From Microtetraspora malaysiensis (GTDB taxonomy: Bacteria > Actinomycetota > Actinomycetes > Streptosporangiales > Streptosporangiaceae): a stretch of DNA of 64,000 bases. The DNA is taken from the NCBI RefSeq assembly GCF_001528665.1, contig NZ_BBYJ01000004.1, positions 124,001 through 188,000 of the forward strand, read 5' to 3'. Below are positions 57,854-64,000 of this stretch, one piece after another. A program made the translations under genes and the position numbers. How positions within the stretch are numbered: the first letter of the stretch is position 1; every line of letters begins with the position of its first letter. The notes under the pieces were generated by a model that ran no database searches, was not told the origin of the DNA, and was given only the letters and a program-made list of their open reading frames with translations.

Positions 57854-58366
57854 TCAGTCGGCGAAGTCCCCGGCGGCGACCCTGAGCGTCCGCAGCAGGT
57901 CGAACATCTCGCCCAGTTCCTTCTCGCCGTACATCGCGAGGCCGAAGTCGGCGGCCATCAGATCGGCGGTGGCGAGCCGTACGACGTCGCGGCCCCGGTC
58001 GGTGATCTCGGCGAGCACGCCGCGCCCGTCGCGCGGGTTGCGCATCCGGCGCACGAGCCCGGCCCGCTCCAGGCGGTCCACCGTGTTGGTCACGCTCGTC
58101 GGATGCACCATGAGCCGTTCGCCGATCTTGGAGAGCGGCAGCGAGCCCGCCTTGCTGAACGTGAGCAGCACCAGCGCCTCGTAGCGCGCAAAGGTCAAAT
58201 CGTACGGCTTGAGCAGCGCGTCCAGTTGCGCCAGGAGTATCTGGTGGGCTCTCATGATCGAAGTTACGGCGGCCATCGCGGAGGACGGCCCGAAGTTCGC
58301 TCGCCAGCTCTCGGCGGCCCTTTCAATGGGGTCGAACGGGAGGTTGAGCGGCTTCGAGATGAACAC
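57854..58366 (-). CDS. MarR-family transcriptional regulator
   Basis: DNA-binding regulator of 170 residues. Winged helix: FARYEALVLLTFSKAGSLPL, SKIGERLMVHPTSVTNTVDRLERAGLV, RDGRGVLAEITDRGRDVV. N-terminal extension of about 30 residues precedes the core. GTG at 58366. No obvious target gene adjacent other than the gene set across the structured leader. Confidence 0.92.
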   Translation of the reverse strand: MFISKPLNLPFDPIERAAESWRANFGPSSAMAAVTSIMRAHQILLAQLDALLKPYDLTFARYEALVLLTFSKAGSLPLSKIGERLMVHPTSVTNTVDRLERAGLVRRMRNPRDGRGVLAEITDRGRDVVRLATADLMAADFGLAMYGEKELGEMFDLLRTLRVAAGDFAD

Positions 58367-58703
58367 AGCGATACGTTAGCGCGACCTTAGTCCCGTTTGC
58401 GCTGCGTACGCTGTGTAACCAAATTGATTCCTTGACCCCAGAACTCCGGCGTCAAACATCACGCTCCGTTATGGTTGCCACGTCAAAAGGTGAGGCGGCG
58501 GCAAACCCGGAGGGCAACGCGAGCCAAGTCTGCTAGTCGGCAGGCGACGGCGGGCGCGCCCTGCGACCAGCGCCACGGGGACCGGCGCGGTCCGCGCCGC
58601 CGCCCACCCGCACGGGGGGTTTGTTCGATGGTCAACAAGCAGGTGACGGCGCGGACGTTGCGCCGCGCACGGTCCTGGGCGTGGCCGGGGGCCGCGCCCG
58701 GCC
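58367..58703. other. Gene-free interval with possible structured leader
   Basis: 337 bases between the marR gene and the DUF7224-like gene. ORFs here are Arg-rich and unlike the neighbours. From about 58490 to 58605 the plus strand has unusual base-pairing potential, described as a separate feature. Confidence 0.55.
58485..58605 (+). ncRNA. Possible structured 5' leader RNA
   Basis: GGCGGCGGC near 58495 can pair perfectly with GCCGCCGCC near 58597, enclosing smaller hairpins (CTGC-N6-GCAG; GGACC-GGCGC-GGTCC). The order GGCAAACC, ACGCGAGCC, GGCAGGCGACGG recalls the GEMM (c-di-GMP-I) core but the P2 hairpin and exact ACGCAAAGCC are missing, so no riboswitch class is claimed. It precedes the DUF7224-like gene on the same strand. 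Confidence 0.25.
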
Positions 58704-60071
58704 GTGGATAGCCGAAGAGGCGTTTCACGCGAGGAACTCAAGCAGGGCGCGGTCGTGCTTCTGGCCGTGCTGCTCGTGCTTGGGCTCGTCAGCGCGTGGA
58801 GCGTCCTCATTCCAGGCGTCATGGATTGGGACAACATCGTGGTCGCGGTCATCGGGTCGCTCCGGCTGACCGGTCCGGTCGCCGCGGCCTTCGCCGCGTG
58901 GGTCGCGGCGCGCCGCCGCCGCGCCGACCGCCTGCGCGCGCTCACGACGTGGCAGGCGGTACGGCCGCCGCTCGCGATCCTCATGGTCGTGGTGGGCGCC
59001 TTCGGCGCCACCATGACCGTGCTCGCCGTCCGCGCCCTGATCACCGGGGAGGGCGACGGCCCGCTTCCCGGCGGGGTCGCCATGGGGGCCGCCGGTCTCT
59101 CCCTTTATGTGGTCGCGGGCTGGGTGGTCGGCTGGGTGGCCCCGGTCGCCGTCGCGCCGCTGGCCGCCGGCTTCGGCACGTACGCGCTGTTCACGTGGCT
59201 CGCCGGCGGCGCGCCCTGGGCCGACCGGCTGGCGCCGGCGGTGCACGACCCGTACGACGCGCTGCGGATGATGCCGGCGGCGGCGTTCACCGACCAGGCC
59301 CTGTGGCTGGTCGGCATCACCACCGCGATCCTGCTGGGATGGGCGGCACTGATCACCCGGCAGACGCTCGCGCTGGCCGCCGCGCTGATCGCGCTGCTCG
59401 CCGCGGGCACGGGGGTGGCCCGGCTGCTGGGCGAGCCGCATGAGGTCGCGGCCAGCGAGAACATCGCCTACACCTGCCAGGAGTGGCCGATCGTCGTGTG
59501 CGTGCATCCGGGGATGCGCGGCGGGCTCGGCGATCTGGGCAGCACGTTCACCACGATCGCGGCCCGCCTGGCCGGCACTCCCGCCGCGTTCAACCGGGTG
59601 GAGCAGCGGTCGCGCTCCGACACGGAGGAAGTCGGCAAGGGCATCGTGCCCATCCACGTCGACGACCTCGACGCCGGGTACGCGGACCGGGCGGCGTCCG
59701 AGTTCGTCGAAGGGCTGGCCCGGCCGTGCCCCGGCTCCCCGGCCGGCGGATATCGCGCGATCGTCGTCGCCTGGCTGCGCGACGAGCCGCTGCCCTCGGG
59801 TCCGCTGCCCGAGCACCGGCGCGCCGCCGCCTGGTTCGCCCGGCTGACCGAGACGCAGCGCCGCGACTGGCTGCGGATGTTCTTCACGGACTTCGCCACC
59901 TGCCGGCTGCAGAGCCGCTACTTCGGCGGAGACGTCCGGCGGGAGCCCCCCGCCGCTCCCAGCTACCCCATGAACCCCCCGTACGAGCACGAGGACACCG
60001 CCCCGTCGCGCCACGAGCCCCCCACTCCCGGGGCGGGCGAGACGGCCCGGCGGCCCTCCCGCGTCCGCTGA
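58704..60071 (+). CDS. DUF7224-like multi-pass membrane protein
   Basis: A 455-residue protein: about six hydrophobic helices in the first 240 residues (ABC-2 permease-like layout), then a soluble C-terminal domain with YTCQEWPIVVCVHPG (Cys-x-x-x-x-x-x-Cys) and a Pro-rich tail. Similar domains accompany ABC-2 transporters in streptomycetes, but no ATPase gene is adjacent here. GTG at 58704. Function unknown. Confidence 0.62.
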   Translation: MDSRRGVSREELKQGAVVLLAVLLVLGLVSAWSVLIPGVMDWDNIVVAVIGSLRLTGPVAAAFAAWVAARRRRADRLRALTTWQAVRPPLAILMVVVGAFGATMTVLAVRALITGEGDGPLPGGVAMGAAGLSLYVVAGWVVGWVAPVAVAPLAAGFGTYALFTWLAGGAPWADRLAPAVHDPYDALRMMPAAAFTDQALWLVGITTAILLGWAALITRQTLALAAALIALLAAGTGVARLLGEPHEVAASENIAYTCQEWPIVVCVHPGMRGGLGDLGSTFTTIAARLAGTPAAFNRVEQRSRSDTEEVGKGIVPIHVDDLDAGYADRAASEFVEGLARPCPGSPAGGYRAIVVAWLRDEPLPSGPLPEHRRAAAWFARLTETQRRDWLRMFFTDFATCRLQSRYFGGDVRREPPAAPSYPMNPPYEHEDTAPSRHEPPTPGAGETARRPSRVR

Positions 60072-60136
60072 ACCCGGCGGATCGCGACATGCCGCGCGAA
60101 GGTGAGACTCGGGCCGATCTCGGGAAGATTCCCTCC

Positions 60137-60826
60137 GTGAACCGCCAGACTCAAGCCCCCGAGGGCTCGCCGGTCCCAGAACCCCCGATCCGGCGCTCCC
60201 GGCGCGGCTGGCGGTGGCTGGCCGGGTTCCTCTTCGTCGTGCTGATCCTCGTCGTCGGCGCGCGGCTCGCCTTCTCCTGGCTCGACCCGTTCGGCGAGCG
60301 CACCTTCGACCGCAGCGGCCCCGTGCTGCTGCGGTCGATCCACAACCTGAGCCGGTTCGAGGCAGCCACCGGGAACTTCCAGGTCGTCGTCGATCTGGAG
60401 AAGGACGCCGCCTTCCTGCCCGACGCCATCAAGGGCACCAGGACCCTCTTCGTGGGCGCGGGGAACGTCGACGCCTACGTGGACTTCGGCGCGCTCGCCA
60501 AGGACGCCATCACCGTCTCCCCCGACCGCACCTCCGTCACCGTACGGCTCCCGCACGCCCAGCTGGAGAAGCCCAACCTGGACAACGGGCGGTCGTACGT
60601 GTTCGCCCAGCAGCGCGGCCTGCTCGACCGCGTGTCGGACTTCCTCTCGTCCTCGCCGCAGAACCAGCAGGAGCTGTACGTACTGGCCGAGAAGAAGATC
60701 GCCGAAGCGGCCACGTCCAGCGACCTGCGCGCGCGGGCCGACCAGAACACCCGGTCGATGCTGGAGGGCATGCTGACGACGCTCGGCTTCACCGACGTCG
60801 TGATCCAGTACTCCTCCGAACCCTGA
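60137..60826 (+). CDS. DUF4230 protein
   Basis: About 229 residues: a basic N terminus (RRSRRGWRW), one transmembrane helix (about 27-47), and a soluble domain beginning LLRSIHNLSRFEAATGNFQVVVDLEKD, typical of DUF4230. Function unknown. GTG at 60137 is preferred; ATG at 60089 would add 16 residues with weaker codon bias. Follows the DUF7224-like gene closely, so probably cotranscribed. Confidence 0.82.
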   Translation: MNRQTQAPEGSPVPEPPIRRSRRGWRWLAGFLFVVLILVVGARLAFSWLDPFGERTFDRSGPVLLRSIHNLSRFEAATGNFQVVVDLEKDAAFLPDAIKGTRTLFVGAGNVDAYVDFGALAKDAITVSPDRTSVTVRLPHAQLEKPNLDNGRSYVFAQQRGLLDRVSDFLSSSPQNQQELYVLAEKKIAEAATSSDLRARADQNTRSMLEGMLTTLGFTDVVIQYSSEP

Positions 60827-60842
60827 CCGCCCGCCGGACGGC

Positions 60843-61820
60843 TCAGCCGAGGTCGGCGAGCAGCTCGTCGGCGGCGGTGTAGGGGTCGGTCTCGGCCGCC
60901 ACCAGGCGTTCCGCGAGGCGGTCGAGCCGCCGTTCGCGGCCCTCGGCCGCGAACCGGGCGCGCAGCCGCGCCAGCGCGATGGTCTCGATCTCGTCCCGCG
61001 CGCGGGCCAGCCGGCGGCGGCGCAGCTCCCCCGACTCATCGAGGTACGCGGTGTGCTTGTCGAGCGCGGCGATCAGGTCGTCGGCCCCCTCGCCCTTCGA
61101 CGCCACAGTGGAGACGATCGGCGGCCGCCACGGCCCGCGCAGGGGCGCGACCGTGTTCCGCAGCTCGCGGACCAGGGCCTGGGCGCCGTCGCGGTCGGCC
61201 TTGTTGACGACGAACACGTCGGCGACCTCGAGAATGCCGGCCTTGGCCGCCTGGATGCCGTCGCCCATCCCCGGCGCGAGCAGGACGACGGTGGTGTCGG
61301 CCAGCCGGGCCACGTCCACCTCGGCCTGGCCGACGCCGACGGTCTCGACCAGGATCACGTCGCACCCGGCCGCGTCCAGCACCCGCAGGGCCTGCGGGGT
61401 GGCCCAGGCGAGCCCGCCGAGGTGGCCGCGGCTCGCCATGCTCCGGATGAAGACCTCGGGGTCGGTCGCGTGCTCCTGCATCCGCACCCGGTCGCCGAGC
61501 AGCGCGCCGCCGGTGAACGGGCTGGACGGGTCCACGGCCAGAACGCCCACCCGCCGGCCGCGCCTGCGGAACGCCCGGATGAGCACGCCGGTCGAGGTCG
61601 ACTTCCCCACGCCCGGAGAGCCGGTCAGCCCGATCACGCGCGCGCCGTACGGCCCGCGGCCGCCCTCGGGGCCGGTCGCGGTGGCGAACGCCGCCATCAC
61701 CTCGCGCAGCCGCTCGTCGCCGCCCGGGGCCGCGGCGGCGTTCTCGACCAGCGTGATCAGCCGGGCGACCGCCCGCGGCCGCCCGCGCCGCGCGTCCGCC
61801 ACGAGCGTCCCGACGTCCAT
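60843..61820 (-). CDS. meaB: Methylmalonyl-CoA mutase-associated GTPase MeaB
   Basis: G3E-family GTPase that protects and reloads B12-dependent acyl-CoA mutases. About 325 residues. Walker A GSPGVGKST, AVDPSSPFTGGALLGDRVRM, ETVGVGQAEVDVA and NKADRDGA are diagnostic. ATG at 61820 has GGAGG 5 bases upstream (in GGAGGTTGCC); the frame is open to 61865. Partner for the mutase at 54181 or another in the genome. Confidence 0.94.
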   Translation of the reverse strand: MDVGTLVADARRGRPRAVARLITLVENAAAAPGGDERLREVMAAFATATGPEGGRGPYGARVIGLTGSPGVGKSTSTGVLIRAFRRRGRRVGVLAVDPSSPFTGGALLGDRVRMQEHATDPEVFIRSMASRGHLGGLAWATPQALRVLDAAGCDVILVETVGVGQAEVDVARLADTTVVLLAPGMGDGIQAAKAGILEVADVFVVNKADRDGAQALVRELRNTVAPLRGPWRPPIVSTVASKGEGADDLIAALDKHTAYLDESGELRRRRLARARDEIETIALARLRARFAAEGRERRLDRLAERLVAAETDPYTAADELLADLG

Positions 61821-61981
61821 GGCAACCTCCGCATCGCTCGCCGCCCGCGGTTCAAGCCTAGACACGCGATCTCAGGCCGGCCCGGCGGCGCGTACGGCGC
61901 GCGCCGGGCCGCGGGGCGGACACGAAGAGGCGGCGGAAAGACGGGGAAAGGCCGCGGAATGGGCGGTGGAGAGGCCGCGGA

Positions 61982-63175
61982 TCAGTCGCGGGAGGGCACC
62001 CGGACGATCAGGGCGTCGCCCTGGCCGCCGCCTCCGCACAGGCCGGCCGCGCCCACGCCGCCGCCGCGCCGCCTCAGCTCGTGGGCGAGCGTCAGCACGA
62101 TCCGCGCGCCCGACGCGCCGATCGGGTGGCCGAGGGCGATGCCGCCGCCGTTGACGTTGACCTTGTCCTGCGGGACGTCGAGCTCCTTGACGGACTGGAG
62201 CACGACCTGGGCGAACGCCTCGTTGATCTCGACGAGGTCGAGGTCGTCGGCGGTGATGCCCTCCTTGGCCAGCGCGTGCTTGATCGCGTTGGCGGGCTGG
62301 GACTGCAGCGAGTTGTCCGGACCGGCGACGTTGCCGTGCGCGCCGATCTCGGCCAGCCACTCCAGGCCGAGCTCCTCGGCCTTCGCCCGGGACATGACGA
62401 CGACCGCGACGGCGCCGTCGGAGATCTGGGAGGCGGAGGCCGCCGTGATGGTGCCGTCCTTGGCGAAGGCGGGCCGCAGCCCGGCGAGCGTCTCGGCCGT
62501 GGTGTCGCCGCGGATGCCCTCGTCGGCCGAGAACACGATCGGCTCGCCGCCCTTGCGGCCCGGCAGGGTGACCGGCACGATCTCGTCGTCGAAGACGCCG
62601 GTCTTGGTGGCCTTGGCCGCGAGCTGGTGCGAGCGGGCGGAGAACTCGTCCTGCTCCTCGCGGGTGATGCCGAACCTGGCGTTGTGCCGCTCGGTGGACT
62701 CTCCCATGGCGAGCTGGTCGAACGCGTCGGTGAGCCCGTCGAGGGCCATGGAGTCGACGACGCCGGCCGGGCCGTACTTGACGCCCTTGCGCAGGCCGGG
62801 CAGCAGGTGCGGCGCGTTGGTCATGGACTCCATGCCGCCGGCGACGACGACGTCGAACTCGCCGGCCCGGATGAGCTGGTCGGCCAGCGCGATGGCGTCG
62901 AGCCCGGACAGACACACCTTGTTGATCGTCAGCGACGGGACGGTCATGGGGATGCCCGCCCTCACGGCGGCCTGCCGGGACGGGATCTGCCCCGCGCCCG
63001 CCTGGAGCACCTGCCCCATGATCACATACTGCACGTCTGAGGGGGCGACGCCTGCACGCTCAAGCGCCGCCTTGATGGCGACGCCGCCGAGGTCGACGGC
63101 GGACAGGCCGGCGAGCGAACCGAGCAACCGCCCGATGGGCGTACGAGCTCCTGCGACGATCACGGAACCGGACAT
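61982..63175 (-). CDS. Acetyl-CoA C-acetyltransferase (thiolase)
   Basis: Thiolase of 397 residues. Acyl-accepting C88 in [32 protein letters not shown] with the catalytic His, and the second catalytic Cys in [14 protein letters not shown]. Works in acetoacetyl-CoA formation or beta-oxidation. ATG at 63175. Divergent from mce, whose start lies 143 bases away. Confidence 0.95.
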   Translation of the reverse strand: MSGSVIVAGARTPIGRLLGSLAGLSAVDLGGVAIKAALERAGVAPSDVQYVIMGQVLQAGAGQIPSRQAAVRAGIPMTVPSLTINKVCLSGLDAIALADQLIRAGEFDVVVAGGMESMTNAPHLLPGLRKGVKYGPAGVVDSMALDGLTDAFDQLAMGESTERHNARFGITREEQDEFSARSHQLAAKATKTGVFDDEIVPVTLPGRKGGEPIVFSADEGIRGDTTAETLAGLRPAFAKDGTITAASASQISDGAVAVVVMSRAKAEELGLEWLAEIGAHGNVAGPDNSLQSQPANAIKHALAKEGITADDLDLVEINEAFAQVVLQSVKELDVPQDKVNVNGGGIALGHPIGASGARIVLTLAHELRRRGGGVGAAGLCGGGGQGDALIVRVPSRD

Positions 63176-63318
63176 GGGATGGGGCCTCCATCACGGAATC
63201 TGGGCGACGATGTCACGATACCCAGGAGTGTCCGAGTGATCGCCATGGTGGTCGCCCACATCTCCCGGGCCTGGCAAAGTGGCGAGAGCGCGGACCGCAG
63301 ACGCGGAGGAGTGAGGAA

Positions 63319-63741
63319 ATGCTGCTCAGGATCGACCACGTGGGCATCGCCTGCCACAACCTCGAAGAGAAGATCGAGTTCTACGAGACGACCTTCGGGC
63401 TCACCGTCGTGAGCCGAGAGGTGAACGAGGAGCAGGGCGTACGGGAGGCGATGCTGCACGTCGCCGACGCGCCGAGCGGAGCGTCGTACGTGCAGTTGCT
63501 GGAACCGCTCCACCCCGACACCGCCGTCGGCAAGTTCCTGGCGAAGCGCGGCGAGGGCATGCATCACATTGGCTATGGAGTGGCCGATGTCACGCAAGCT
63601 CTACAGGATATCGCCGCAAAGGGCATAAAACTCATCGACGAGCGTCCGCGGCACGGTTCAATGGGCGCCTCAATCGCGTTTCTTCACCCGAAAGACGTGG
63701 GAGGAGTCCTGACGGAGCTGGTCGAGACAGCGCGGCATTGA
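63319..63741 (+). CDS. mce: Methylmalonyl-CoA epimerase
   Basis: VOC-fold epimerase interconverting (S)- and (R)-methylmalonyl-CoA, 140 residues. Metal ligands seen in RIDHVGIACHN (H7), YVQLLEPL and GMHHIGYGV; final metal Glu in the C-terminal VLTELVE. ATG at 63319 preceded by GGAGGAG. With meaB and the mutase this completes propionyl-CoA to succinyl-CoA handling. Confidence 0.95.
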   Translation: MLLRIDHVGIACHNLEEKIEFYETTFGLTVVSREVNEEQGVREAMLHVADAPSGASYVQLLEPLHPDTAVGKFLAKRGEGMHHIGYGVADVTQALQDIAAKGIKLIDERPRHGSMGASIAFLHPKDVGGVLTELVETARH

Positions 63742-63929
63742 CCCCTCTGAACGCAAGAAAGGTTCACACGTAACAAGTCGCACATAAAGCCTGAGGGGGC
63801 GGCCAACGCGGCAGTACCGGAGTACGCTGGCGTATCACCGGACGAGGACCCGTGATGGACTCCCCCCTCGGCTGTCCGAACCCCCCGTCCGGCCCGTGTA
63901 GCCGTCTCGACAACCCAGGATCGAGCCTC

Positions 63930-64000
63930 ATGCAGTCCGACATCGACGCCCAACTCAACAATTTCTTTGAAGACGCCCCTTCTCGGGAATTCGACGTGGT
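63930..64000 (+). CDS. Start of a DivIVA/Scy-like coiled-coil protein, 3' end outside window
   Basis: Only the first 23 residues are present: MQSDIDAQLNNFFEDAPS, REFDVV. The N-terminal pattern resembles DivIVA-domain polarity or cellulose-binding proteins of actinomycetes, which continue into long coiled coils. AGGA lies 9 bases upstream. Too short for certainty. Confidence 0.5.
   Translation, partial: MQSDIDAQLNNFFEDAPSREFDV

Noticed and set aside
58485..58605. c-di-AMP (ydaO), cobalamin or SAM riboswitch
   Set aside because: The conserved cores of these classes could not be matched; only a partial GEMM-like resemblance remains.

Overview
The window is high-GC (GC-rich third codon positions almost throughout, many GTG starts, 1- to 4-base start/stop overlaps) and reads as an actinomycete chromosome. 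Gene content and protein style (the clpS/DUF2017/mec/cysO/cysM order, DUF3618, DUF3039, DUF7224-like and AmaP/DUF6286 proteins, many NarL- and OmpR-type two-component systems, secreted polysaccharidases with Pro/Ser/Thr linkers) suggest the Streptosporangiales, but the genus is an inference. Most of the window is ordinary core chromosome with a few accessory patches.

Layout. 1-2751: glycine cleavage (gcvT partial, gcvH) and L-serine dehydratase (sdaA), with a small convergent ORF behind them. 3-8.3 kb: a PfkB sugar kinase, a GT-C-like membrane protein, AmaP/DUF6286 envelope genes without an Asp23 gene, a D-threonine-aldolase-like PLP enzyme and a DUF3618 protein. 8.4-10.5 kb: a Bcp peroxiredoxin and a secreted esterase. 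10.8-15.5 kb: a complete five-gene branched-chain/amide ABC importer. 15.7-16.25 kb: a decayed HNH-endonuclease gene whose final stop codon lies inside a tRNA gene. That tRNA has anticodon UAG (Leu) but a class I body with only a 5-base variable loop. This is the most unusual locus seen. 16.3-22.7 kb: a Pro/Gly-rich membrane protein, then a NarL-type two-component system and an FtsX-type ABC exporter. 22.8-23.8 kb: a toxin-like glutamine deamidase (Tox-PL type) overlapped by an Imm35-like gene.

24-31.9 kb (minus strand): a sulfite-oxidase-like molybdoprotein, then rdgB, rph, an MBL hydrolase and murI, and a second FtsX-type ABC exporter divergent from an OmpR-type two-component system (32-34 kb). 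34-39.5 kb: a thioesterase, a DUF3352 protein, and the minus-strand cluster clpS - DUF2017 - mec - cysO - cysM, which encodes cysteine synthesis by protein thiocarboxylate. Here CysO carries two extra residues after its Gly-Gly. 39.6-41.5 kb: pncB and pncA (NAD salvage). 41.7-46.6 kb: membrane proteins, an SF2 helicase, a secreted M43 metalloprotease and a DUF3039 protein. 46.8-49.1 kb: an MFS exporter divergent from its likely TetR regulator. 49.2-50.7 kb: a secreted GH5 mannanase/cellulase with CBM2, behind a near-perfect CebR-type operator.

50.8-55.9 kb (minus strand): YqgE/AlgH, malic enzyme, a YbbN-like thioredoxin/TPR protein and an acyl-CoA mutase large chain with a palindromic operator candidate upstream. 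56-58.4 kb: a secreted subtilase and a MarR regulator. 58.4-60.8 kb: a possibly structured leader, a DUF7224-like membrane protein and a DUF4230 protein. 60.8-63.7 kb: meaB, a thiolase and methylmalonyl-CoA epimerase, which with the mutase form a propionate/branched-acyl-CoA set. The window ends in the first codons of a DivIVA/Scy-like coiled-coil gene.
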